From Pseudofrankia asymbiotica (lineage in GTDB: Bacteria; Actinomycetota; Actinomycetes; Frankiales; Frankiaceae): a stretch of DNA of 18,696 bases. A program made the position numbers and the translations under genes. Each line of letters starts with the position of its first letter. Positions within the stretch are counted from its first letter, which is position 1. Positions 1-6,952 of this stretch are shown one piece after another. The notes below the pieces were generated by a model, which was not told the DNA's origin, searched no databases, and saw only the letters and a program-made list of their open reading frames with translations. The stretch spans positions 211,031 through 229,726 of the forward strand of contig NZ_MOMC01000008.1 of NCBI RefSeq assembly GCF_001983105.1, read 5' to 3'.

Positions 1-726
1 CCGGCCCATCCGCCACGCCGACGAGTGCATCGCCGACCGGGTGTGGTCCATGAACGAGTTCGAGTGCAGCATCGTGTGGCTGTTGTGGTGATGCCGCAGG
101 CTGTTGTACGACGCGAGGCCGATCGGGACCGACTTGTGCCCGCCGTCCATCGCGACCAGGTTCACGTTCACGTAGACGATCAGGTCCGACTCGGCGGCCC
201 GCCGGTTGATCTCGACGTCCTCGCCGTGGTCGGTGACCCCGATGTGCAGCAGGTTGTCGCGGTCCTCCGCGTCGTGGTTGTACAGGTTGTCCGGCCAGAA
301 CGACCGGAACACCCGCTCCCCGACGACGTACTCGATCTCGGCGGCGGTCATCCGCCGGTGCAGCGCCGTCGCGACGATCAGGTGCACGTCGTCGACCCCG
401 GCCTCGGCGGCCAGCGCCAGCACCTGCTCGATCACCCGCTGGCGGATGTCCGGGCGGCGCATCCTCGGCAGCGGGATCGACAGGTCGTCGAACGCGATCG
501 TCAGCTTCATCCCCGCGAACAGCAGCGCCCGCAGCGGCTCGCTGCCATGCGGGTGCTCCAGGGCGTCCGCGATCACCGCGGTCACGTCCGGCACGCCGGG
601 CAGCGACTCCGGCGGGTACACCACGCGCGTCCCCAACGGGAACTGCTCCAGCAGCAGACCCTCACCCTGGTGCACCAGCAGCGGGGGAGTCCGCTCGTCG
701 ACCTCGAGCACGAACCCCGGTCTCAC
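1..726 (-). CDS. LarA-like (lactate racemase N-terminal domain, DUF2088) protein, C-terminus cut by window edge
   Basis: Only the first 242 codons are present; the gene runs off the left edge. Residues about 70-215 match the N-terminal domain of the nickel-pincer lactate racemase family LarA: FDDLSIPLP (79-87, cf. DDxTRPxP), ATALHRRMT (119-127, cf. TGTHRxxT, with the catalytic His108 of LarA at H123), DGGHKSVPIG (194-203, cofactor-linked Lys184 at K198) and H214, sixteen residues after K198, as for the nickel ligand His200. The second catalytic His (His174, ten residues before the lysine) is V188 here. LarA homologues racemise or epimerise 2-hydroxy acids in the cytosol; the substrate here is unknown. 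The GTG at 726 is preferred because AGGGG lies 9 nt upstream and gives a GTGA junction with a short upstream frame; GTG at 732 is possible. It follows the MDR dehydrogenase on the same strand. The family is secure, the reaction is not. Confidence 0.85.
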   Translation of the reverse strand, partial: MRPGFVLEVDERTPPLLVHQGEGLLLEQFPLGTRVVYPPESLPGVPDVTAVIADALEHPHGSEPLRALLFAGMKLTIAFDDLSIPLPRMRRPDIRQRVIEQVLALAAEAGVDDVHLIVATALHRRMTAAEIEYVVGERVFRSFWPDNLYNHDAEDRDNLLHIGVTDHGEDVEINRRAAESDLIVYVNVNLVAMDGGHKSVPIGLASYNSLRHHHNSHTMLHSNSFMDHTRSAMHSSAWRMGR

Positions 727-886
727 AGCCACGTTCCCCTCATCGCGGGCCCGCACGGCCGGCGTCGGCCGCCGCGTCGGGCTGTTCGGAATATCGCCCC
801 GGCCGCGAACCGGGCCGGTGGTACGGCCGCGGCGCCGGGCGTCGCGACCATCGTGCTGGATCCGGCGCCGGCGGTCACGCCCGCGC

Positions 887-2194
887 TCATGCCTGCATCG
901 TCGGGTCGAACGCGACCTTCACCGCGCCGAGCCGGCCGGCGGACAGCGCATGGTCCAGCGCCTCCCGCCAGCGGGCCAGCGGGTAGACCGCCGAGACGAC
1001 CCCGTCCAGCGGCGCGGACGCCGCCAGCTCGAACGCCCGGGCGAAGTCGGACCGCGCCCCCGCCGCGCCGTCCACCCCCGCCGCGGCACCCGCACCCGCC
1101 GCGTCCAGCTCCGGACCGGCGCCGGTGGCCCCGTCCGCCGGGCGGCCGGTCCGGCCCGACGACGCGTAGGTACCGACGAGCTCCAGCTCCCGGTACCACA
1201 GCGGCGTCAGGTCCACCGACCCCGACGGCACCCCCGACAGCACGACCCGCCCGCCCGCGCGGGTGACCCGCAGCGCCGTCGACAGCGACGACGACGACCC
1301 GGCGCAGTCGACGGCGATGTCGACGCCGCCGAGCAGGAACGGCCCGCCGAGCTCCGGTTCGGCGCGCAGCGCCCTCGTCGCCCGCCGCACCCCGCCGAGC
1401 GCGTCCGACGGGGACAGCACCTCATCCGCGCCGAAGCGCCGCGCCAGCTCCACCTGACGGCGGTGCTTCGCGACCACGGTGATGTGCGCCGCCGCGGTGT
1501 ACGCCCGCAGCGCCAGCAGCGTGAACAGGCCGACCGCCCCGGAACCGATCACCAGCACCCGGTCCCCGGGCGCGACCCTCGCCCGCCCCGCGGTGTGCAC
1601 CGCGGTCGCCAGCGGCTCGACGAGCACGGCCCGCTCGTCGGACAGGTCGCCCGGCACCGGGTGCAGCTGGCTGTGGTGGGCGACCAGCGCCCGCGCCCAG
1701 CCACCCCCGGTGTCCTTGCAGTACCCCGTCTGCAGCCCCGGAGCCAGATGCCCGACCGTCACCCGGTCGCAGCGGCTCGTCAGCCCCGCCGCGCAGTGCG
1801 CGCACGGCTCCAGCCCGCGGGCCGCACAGCCGAGCACCGGGTCGATGACGACCCGGCTCCCGGCCTTGTAGACGGTGCCGTCGGGCAGCGCCGCGTCGGA
1901 CTGCAACGTGCCGACGACCTCGTGGCCCGGCGTGAACGGCATCGAGACCAGCGGCGAGAAGTAGAACGACGACTGGCCCGTCACGGTCGCCAGGTCCGAC
2001 CCGCAGATCCCCGACAGCGACGGGCGCACCGTCACCCAGCCGGCGCCGGGCAGCGCCGGGTCACCCTTGTCGACGAGCCGCAGCGGCGCGGCCGACGTCG
2101 CCGCCGCCCCCGCGAGCGACGGCACCCTGCTCGAGAGCACCCTGGCCGCGGCGTAGCGCGGCATCGAGCGGTACAGCTCCAGTCCGCGGCTCAC
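887..2194 (-). CDS. Zinc-dependent alcohol dehydrogenase (medium-chain dehydrogenase/reductase family)
   Basis: A 435-residue protein with the full set of MDR motifs. Catalytic zinc residues lie in GICGSD (C64) and PGHE (H91, E92). A structural-zinc lobe has four cysteines at 123, 131, 134 and 142, and a Rossmann motif GSGAVGLF lies near 215. It should oxidise an alcohol or reduce an aldehyde with NAD(P) in the cytosol; the substrate cannot be read from sequence. It is longer than the usual 340-390 residues because of an N-terminal extension of about 35 residues and an Ala/Gly-rich insertion of about 30 residues in the C-terminal part (after YASSGRTG). The GTG start at 2194 overlaps the stop of the upstream SDR/HAD gene as GTGA (2191-2194), so translation is probably coupled. 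Its own TGA (887-889) overlaps a downstream ATG. With its neighbours it probably forms one pathway acting on an aldehyde, alcohol or hydroxy acid. Confidence 0.92.
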   Translation of the reverse strand: MSRGLELYRSMPRYAAARVLSSRVPSLAGAAATSAAPLRLVDKGDPALPGAGWVTVRPSLSGICGSDLATVTGQSSFYFSPLVSMPFTPGHEVVGTLQSDAALPDGTVYKAGSRVVIDPVLGCAARGLEPCAHCAAGLTSRCDRVTVGHLAPGLQTGYCKDTGGGWARALVAHHSQLHPVPGDLSDERAVLVEPLATAVHTAGRARVAPGDRVLVIGSGAVGLFTLLALRAYTAAAHITVVAKHRRQVELARRFGADEVLSPSDALGGVRRATRALRAEPELGGPFLLGGVDIAVDCAGSSSSLSTALRVTRAGGRVVLSGVPSGSVDLTPLWYRELELVGTYASSGRTGRPADGATGAGPELDAAGAGAAAGVDGAAGARSDFARAFELAASAPLDGVVSAVYPLARWREALDHALSAGRLGAVKVAFDPTMQA

Positions 2195-4545
2195 CGCGCA
2201 CCCCCATCCCGTCCCACGCCGGCGCCGACACCCGCGCCGGAGCCCGAGCCGGTGAGCGCGGCGGCGGCGGTGCGGGCCGCGTGGAACAGCGACCGCTCCT
2301 GGCGCGACGGCACCACCGCCCGCGGCTCCCCGGCCGTCGACGGCCACTCCTCGACCGCCCAGCCGTTCGCCTTCGCCAGGCGGAACAGCGCCAGGTCCGG
2401 GTTGACCGCCACCGGGTTGCCGACCGCCCGCAGCATCGGGATGTCCGACTGCGAGTCCCCGTAGGCCCACGACGACGACAGGTCCGCGCCGACCCGGCCC
2501 GCGTAGTGGTCGAGGAACGCCGCCCGGGCGTCCCCGACCAGCGGCGACGACGCGAGCTTCCCGGTCAGCAGCCCGTCCGCGCCGACGGTCAGCTTCGAGG
2601 CGACGACCTCGTCGAACAGCGGCGCCAGCGGCCGGACCAGGAAGTCCACCGACCCGGTGAGCAGCACCGTGCGGTGCCCCGCCTGCCGGTGCGCCCGCAC
2701 CCGGCGGATCGCCGCCGGCTTCACCCGCCGCAGCAGGATGTCGCCCGCGACCTCGTCGATGATCCTCGCCAGCTCCTCCGGGTCGGCCCCCTTGTACCGG
2801 GCGTACACCGAGCGGATCAGATGCCCCCGGTCGGTGCGCTCGGCCCGCAGGTAGCGCGGCAGCACCGCCGCGAGCCCCGCGAGCTCCCGCGCCCGGCCCG
2901 CCGGCGCCTCGTCCGCGAGCCGCAGCCACAGGTACGACTCGATCACCGTCGAGGTGACCAGCGTGCCGTCGAGGTCGAACACGGCCAGCGCGTCCGGGTT
3001 CGCCGGCAGGTTCACACCGGTGCGCTTCGGCCCCGCCGGGTCCCGCGGCCTGCGCAGGATCGCGGTGACCGCAGGGAAGTGCACCTCCTGCAGGTAGTGG
3101 TACCAGTCGTAGCAGGCCGGGTCGAAGTTGAAGTCGGCCTGGTCGGCGGCGTCCAGCCCGTCGTAGAGCGCCTTCGTCGCGTCGTCGACGTAGACGAGCT
3201 CCGCCTTCGTGTACGCCCGGTAGATGTCGGCGTAGCGGCGCAGGAACCCGACCCGTGACTCGAACCGGTCGAACTCCTGCGCCCAGCGGCGGACCTTCTC
3301 CGAGCGCGGCACATGCTCGAGCACCCGGCCGGCGACGGCGGCGACCCGCTCGCCGTTGCGCAGCTTCGCCTCCGCCGCGCGCGCCCCCGCGAACGGCCAC
3401 TCCGGCACCGCGATCGGCCCGCGGCCCCGCTTCGGCAGCGGATGCTCCTGGAAGTACTCGTGGACGTTCTCGAACAGCTCCCGGAACAGCAGCGGGTTAC
3501 GGAACCCCGAGCACACCGTGTAGTACGCCGGCTCGTCGGCCGGCGGCGTCTGCGCCGCGGCCGCGATGATCGCGTTGACGACCAGGTCCACCGGGATGAT
3601 GTCGATCGTGGCGTCCGGGGAGGCCGGGAAGTCGGGGAACTCACCCCGGCCGTAGGCGAGGATCAGCGGCTCCGCCATCTTGAAGCCCTCGATCCACCCC
3701 GGGTACGGCCGCGCGAGCGCCGACTCGATGATCGAGGGCCGGACGATCGTCAGCGGCAGGTCGCCGTGGGAGTCCTCCAGGCAGCGCTCCGCGAGCGCCT
3801 TCGTGAACGTGTAGCAGTCCGTCCAGCCGAGCACCTGCGCCCGTTCCGCCCCGGAGCGGACCAGCCGGTCGCGCACCCATTCGCGGCGGCGGTCCTCGGC
3901 GTCGCGGGACACCGACTGTGCCCCGGCGCGCAGGTGCTCGGCCTGCGCCTCCTCCAGGAACCGCGCCGAGTGCTCCGGCAGGCGCGACGCGTCCTCCGCG
4001 GCCTGGCGGGCCCGGCCGGCGGCGGCCTTCTCGGTCGCCCAGTCGACGTCGTGCGCGAGGCGCCCCTCGGCGATGTGCCCCGAGCGCAGCCCGGCGACGT
4101 ACGCCGTCGACACGTGCACGATGTGCGGCGACCCGCCACCGGCGCGCGCCGCGCGCAGCAGCTCCTGCACACCGCCGATGTTCGTCGTGAACCCCTCGTC
4201 GATCGGCGGGTCGAACGACACCTCACCAGCGCAGTGGATCACCAGGTCGACGTCGGCCGGGAGGTCCGGCATCGACGCCAGGTCCCCGTCGACGACCTCC
4301 ACCCGGGCCGCCAGCTTCTCGACGGCGCCCTCGCCCACCTTCTCCCGCAGCGCCTTGAACGCGGGCTTGCGCAGCTGGCGCCGCAGCCGCGACGCCCCGT
4401 CCTGCCCGCCGCGGGGTCGTACCAGCGCGACGACCCGGGTGTCGGGGAAGTCCGACAGCAGGCGCTCCAGCAGCGCCTCACCGACGAATCCCGTCACCCC
4501 GGTCATGTACACGCGCCTACCCGCGAGCCGCTCGCGCAGCCCCAC
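2191..4545 (-). CDS. Bifunctional protein: N-terminal SDR (fatty acyl-CoA reductase/male-sterility type) and C-terminal HAD-IB phosphatase
   Basis: A 784-residue fusion. Residues 1-about 350 form an extended SDR: NAD(P)-binding TGVTGFVG (15-22), VDGDL near 85-89, HVSTAYVAG (144-152) and the YxxxK dyad Y245/K249. This NAD-binding-4 fold is shared with fatty acyl-CoA reductases, which reduce an acyl-CoA to aldehyde or alcohol. Residues 370-500 are a linker with a reductase-like tail (FDPACYDWYHYLQ). Residues 518-745 are a HAD-IB hydrolase with DLDGT (D524, D526), LTGS (629-632), K651 and GDSQSD (696-701), all catalytic motifs intact. The GTG start at 4545 is preceded by GAGGTGA at good spacing. 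The gene overlaps the MDR dehydrogenase by GTGA and leads the three-gene run. Joint reduction and phosphate removal on one substrate is an inference. A polar Arg/Glu-rich insertion (about 170-235) sits before the catalytic Tyr. Confidence 0.92.
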   Translation of the reverse strand: MGLRERLAGRRVYMTGVTGFVGEALLERLLSDFPDTRVVALVRPRGGQDGASRLRRQLRKPAFKALREKVGEGAVEKLAARVEVVDGDLASMPDLPADVDLVIHCAGEVSFDPPIDEGFTTNIGGVQELLRAARAGGGSPHIVHVSTAYVAGLRSGHIAEGRLAHDVDWATEKAAAGRARQAAEDASRLPEHSARFLEEAQAEHLRAGAQSVSRDAEDRRREWVRDRLVRSGAERAQVLGWTDCYTFTKALAERCLEDSHGDLPLTIVRPSIIESALARPYPGWIEGFKMAEPLILAYGRGEFPDFPASPDATIDIIPVDLVVNAIIAAAAQTPPADEPAYYTVCSGFRNPLLFRELFENVHEYFQEHPLPKRGRGPIAVPEWPFAGARAAEAKLRNGERVAAVAGRVLEHVPRSEKVRRWAQEFDRFESRVGFLRRYADIYRAYTKAELVYVDDATKALYDGLDAADQADFNFDPACYDWYHYLQEVHFPAVTAILRRPRDPAGPKRTGVNLPANPDALAVFDLDGTLVTSTVIESYLWLRLADEAPAGRARELAGLAAVLPRYLRAERTDRGHLIRSVYARYKGADPEELARIIDEVAGDILLRRVKPAAIRRVRAHRQAGHRTVLLTGSVDFLVRPLAPLFDEVVASKLTVGADGLLTGKLASSPLVGDARAAFLDHYAGRVGADLSSSWAYGDSQSDIPMLRAVGNPVAVNPDLALFRLAKANGWAVEEWPSTAGEPRAVVPSRQERSLFHAARTAAAALTGSGSGAGVGAGVGRDGGAR

Positions 4546-4576
4546 CCGTCACCTCGTCTCTGCTCCGCTTCGTCGC

Positions 4577-4631
4577 GCACGCGCTCCGGTGCCGTCCTCG
4601 TTCCACTCCGACGGCACCTCCGCGCGCGTGC
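4577..4631. repeat. Two-tier inverted repeat in the leader of the SDR/HAD gene
   Basis: Outer arms GCACGCGC (4577-4584) and GCGCGTGC (4624-4631) pair over 8 bp. After a short asymmetric internal loop, inner arms GGTGCCGTC (4588-4596) and GACGGCACC (4610-4618) pair over 9 bp around a 13-nt loop. It lies 32 nt upstream of the GTG start at 4545, so as RNA it would sit in the 5' leader. There is no U-run. It could be a leader regulatory hairpin, a protein-binding site or a dispersed palindromic element. Confidence 0.6.
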
Positions 4632-5062
4632 TCCTTCGCTCCGTCACTACCGCACCGGCTCATCCGCTGGGCAACGGTAGGCGACGGCGGACCCACAGGC
4701 GGTGTCCTGACCGAACCATTCGCGCACGTGTGCTGCCCGAGCCGGAGTATGACTGGTCAAACTACCGGCCCACCGGCGCGGCGGCGCCGCCGCCCGGCCG
4801 CCGCGCCGCCAGCCCCGCCCGGGCGGCGGCCAACCCCGGTGCCCAGCACCCGCAGTCTCCACCGCGAGTGCCCGCCCGGCCGGTAGGCCACCCCCGACCG
4901 GGCCGATCGTCGCCACCCACCCACAACGGCCGGCCCCGCTTACCCCGGTGTGTGCCACATCTCCCACCCGCCGCGACCCGGCCGTACCCAGCGCCACAGG
5001 CCCGGCGGGTCTCGTACCCGGCCGGGCGGGCCGCGTGAGCGACGCGCCACCCAGCGACGCCA

Positions 5063-5085
5063 GCCGCCGGCGGGCGGCCGGCGGC
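5063..5085 (-). terminator. GC hairpin directly after the exonuclease stop codon
   Basis: GCCGCCGG (5063-5070) pairs with CCGGCGGC (5078-5085) over 8 bp with a 7-nt loop, starting two bases past the TGA (5087-5089) of the exonuclease gene. There is no U-tract, which is common for actinobacterial terminators, so the role is inferred from position and stability only. Confidence 0.4.
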
Positions 5086-5086
5086 C

Positions 5087-6175
5087 TCAGCGGCCGGCGG
5101 CGGCGCTCGCCAGGGCGCGGGTCAGCCGGGTCGCCGCGGAGGTGAGGCCCCAGCGCTCGGCGAGGGCCAGGACCCGGTCCGGGTCGGCCGGGACGGCCGG
5201 GAGGGCGGTGCGCAGCGGCGGCAGCGGCACGTCCGGCACGACCCGCACGACGATCTCGGCGCGGTCCAGGTAGTCGCGGGCGGCCTCCAGCCGCCGCCGC
5301 GCCCCGGCCGGGAAGCCGTCCTGCTCGCCGGCGTCCAGCGCGGCGAGCGCGGCGGCGAGCGAGCCGAACCGGGTCAGCAGCGCCGCCGCCGTCTTCGCGC
5401 CGATCCCCGCCACCCCGGGCAGCCCGTCGGACGGGTCGCCACGCAGCGCGGCGAAGTCGCCGTAGGCCCGGCCCGGCACCCCGTAGCGGGTGGTCACCGC
5501 CGCCTCGTCGATGAGGGCGAACTTCTCCACCGAGTAGCGGATCCGCACGGGCACGTCGTCGCGGATCAGCTGGAACAGGTCCCGGTCGCCGCTGAGCACG
5601 TCCACCGGCCCCACCCAGCCCCCCGCCGCCGGCCCCTGCCCGGGTGCCGGGTCGCGGGCGGCCCAGCCGTCGCCGTCGCCGTAGGGGAAACGGGTCGCGA
5701 GGGTGCCGATCACGTCGTCGGCCTCGAACCCGTCGGCCTCGGCGCGCGCGATCCCGAACGCGTCGAGCATGTCGTCGATGACCGGCAGCTGCGGGCTCAG
5801 CTCGTCGGGCACCTCCTCGACCTGCACGCCACCGTCGTCCCCAGACGCGTCGCCGCCGCCGGATGGGACGGGAGAGACGGGCACCGACGCCGGCGCCTGG
5901 GCCGGTGAGAGCACCTCGGCGACCCGGTGCGCCTTGTAGGACGCCACCAGCTCGACGCGGAACGCCGGGCGCCAGTCCGCGTCGAAGCAGCAGACCAGGT
6001 GCCGCGGCCGAAGGTCCAGGATCTGGCGGGCGAGCACGTCCAGCAGCCCCCGCGCCGCGTTCACCGGCGTCCCGTCCGGCGCCGTCACCGACCGCGGCAC
6101 CCCGTAGAACGCCCGGAAGTACAGCGACGGCGTGTCCAGCAGCGCCAGCCCGCCGCCCTGCTCTGTCCCATCCAC
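5087..6175 (-). CDS. Stand-alone 5'-3' exonuclease (FEN / Pol I N-terminal exonuclease-like)
   Basis: A 362-residue cytosolic nuclease resembling the 5'-3' exonuclease domain of DNA polymerase I, without a polymerase domain. It should remove RNA primers or flaps in replication and repair. Visible motifs: LLDTPSLYFRAFY (13-25) with the first metal-binding Asp, CCFDADWRPAFR (62-73), EADGFEADDVIG (147-158), LSGDRDLFQL (194-203) and the H3TH segment GDPSDGLPGVAGIGAKTAAALL (about 247-268). Two family-atypical spacers are present: an acidic Gly/Pro/Ser linker at 92-128 and a Gly-rich one at 165-190. The GTG at 6175 was chosen because CAGGG lies 8 nt upstream and conservation begins soon after; GTG at 6184 is possible, and the longer open frame upstream looks non-coding. 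It is divergent from the AsnC gene. Confidence 0.9.
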   Translation of the reverse strand: MDGTEQGGGLALLDTPSLYFRAFYGVPRSVTAPDGTPVNAARGLLDVLARQILDLRPRHLVCCFDADWRPAFRVELVASYKAHRVAEVLSPAQAPASVPVSPVPSGGGDASGDDGGVQVEEVPDELSPQLPVIDDMLDAFGIARAEADGFEADDVIGTLATRFPYGDGDGWAARDPAPGQGPAAGGWVGPVDVLSGDRDLFQLIRDDVPVRIRYSVEKFALIDEAAVTTRYGVPGRAYGDFAALRGDPSDGLPGVAGIGAKTAAALLTRFGSLAAALAALDAGEQDGFPAGARRRLEAARDYLDRAEIVVRVVPDVPLPPLRTALPAVPADPDRVLALAERWGLTSAATRLTRALASAAAGR

Positions 6176-6482
6176 ACCGCCCACCCTGGCACGTCCCACC
6201 GACAACCCGGCGGCCCTGTCCGTACGGGCGCGCACCTGGGCGACGATCCCGCCCGGCCGTGCCCCCGGTCCAGGGCGGCCGGAATACCACGTCTCACCGG
6301 CCGGGGTCGCCCCTGGTGGTCCTCTCGAGACCATGCACGCCCCGGCACCCCCCCATTGGTGCCATCGGGCGAGGCAGCTTCGTGACAGCCGCGGCCGTGA
6401 CCCGCCCGCCGGCCGCTGGCCGCGCCGCGCCGGGGCGATCACCGGTTAACGCTCCGCCCGGCCACCCCCTACGCTGCCCCTC
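6176..6482. other. 307-nt divergent control region between the exonuclease and lrp/asnC genes
   Basis: No gene is seen. The right end carries the promoter candidate of the AsnC gene (6446-6475). No convincing -35/-10 pair was found for the exonuclease gene. There are GC-rich stretches and a C-run (6349-6355) but no strong palindrome. AsnC-type regulators often act on their own promoter and a divergent neighbour, so a site for the AsnC protein may lie here, but none stands out by eye. Confidence 0.5.
6446..6475 (+). promoter_or_regulatory. Putative housekeeping promoter of the lrp/asnC gene, leaderless geometry
   Basis: TTAACG (6446-6451) and TACGCT (6470-6475) are separated by 18 nt and fit the actinobacterial pattern TTGACA / TAnnnT. 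The GTG start at 6483 lies 7 nt after the -10, where transcription would begin, and no Shine-Dalgarno is present just upstream, so the mRNA is probably leaderless. Confidence 0.5.
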
Positions 6483-6926
6483 GTGCTGGAAGATCTCGAC
6501 CGCCAGATAGTGCGGCTGCTGTGCGACGACGGCCGGATGAGCTACACCGACCTCGCCAAGGAGACCGGGCTGTCCGTGTCCGCGGTCCACCAGCGCGTCC
6601 GCCGCCTCGAACAGCGCGGCGTGATCACCTCGTACACGGCGCGGGTCGACGCGGCGCTCGTCGGCCTGCCGCTGACCGCGTTCATCTCGATCAAACCGAT
6701 CGACCCGTCGCAGCCCGACGACGCCCCCGACCGGCTGCGCCACCTCACCGCGATCGAGGCCTGCCACTCGGTGGCCGGCGAGGAGAGCTACCTGCTCAAG
6801 GCCCGCGTCGCCGCCCCCGCCGACCTGGAGACCCTCCTGCAGCAGGTCCGCGCCGCCGCGAACGTCTCCACCCGCACCCTCGTCGTCCTGTCCACCCCCT
6901 ACGAGGGGCGCTCCCCGGACCTGTAG
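6483..6926 (+). CDS. Lrp/AsnC-family transcriptional regulator
   Basis: A 147-residue protein of normal length for the family. It opens LEDLDRQIVRLLCDDGR, typical of AsnC proteins. A helix-turn-helix spans about 18-45 (SYTDLAKETGLSVSAVHQRV), followed by the RLEQRGVI linker and a C-terminal RAM/effector domain (about 65-140) with the ACHSVAGEESYLLK signature that forms the ligand-binding, oligomerising ferredoxin-like fold. Such proteins sense amino acids or related small molecules and bind DNA as dimers or octamers. The ligand is unknown. The start is GTG 6483; no ribosome-binding site precedes it and the gene looks leaderless. It is divergent from the exonuclease gene and convergent with the sigma/membrane-protein gene, 26 nt away. 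Confidence 0.93.
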   Translation: MLEDLDRQIVRLLCDDGRMSYTDLAKETGLSVSAVHQRVRRLEQRGVITSYTARVDAALVGLPLTAFISIKPIDPSQPDDAPDRLRHLTAIEACHSVAGEESYLLKARVAAPADLETLLQQVRAAANVSTRTLVVLSTPYEGRSPDL

Positions 6927-6928
6927 CC

Positions 6929-6943
6929 CGGCCGCTGTGGCCG
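6929..6943. terminator. Short hairpin between convergent genes
   Basis: CGGCC (6929-6933) and GGCCG (6939-6943) form a 5-bp stem with a 5-nt loop in the 26-nt gap between the AsnC stop and the stop of the opposing sigma/membrane-protein gene. It is too short to be called a terminator with confidence; the position is the main argument. Confidence 0.25.
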
Positions 6944-6952
6944 CCCGCGCGC

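Larger units (their letters stand above)
4546..5086. other. 541-nt gene-free leader between the exonuclease gene and the SDR/HAD gene
   Basis: No credible coding region is seen on either strand: the open frames are Pro/Arg/Gly-rich shadows. From right to left it holds a GC hairpin just after the exonuclease stop (5063-5085), a C-rich stretch without clear signals, a TGAC-TG-GTCA inverted repeat (4750-4759), a possible minus-strand -10 TACCGT (complement of 4674-4679) without a good -35, and a two-tier inverted repeat (4577-4631). The size and content suggest that the SDR/HAD run has its own promoter and a structured leader instead of being read only from the exonuclease promoter. Confidence 0.6.

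Noticed and set aside
206..2464. Long plus-strand open frames opposite the three-gene run (also 2281-3258 and 3313-4680)
   Set aside because: Arg/Pro/Ser-rich, no recognisable domain, and fully opposite genes with clear motifs; typical shadows of GC-rich codon bias.
4750..4760. TTGACC and TGAC-TG-GTCA considered as a promoter or operator for the SDR/HAD gene
   Set aside because: No -10-like hexamer at 16-19 nt, and the arms are only 4 bp; too weak for a separate feature.
4647..6290. 547-codon minus-strand frame covering the exonuclease and its downstream gap
   Set aside because: Repetitive Arg/Gly/Ala sequence; the exonuclease motifs lie in another frame.
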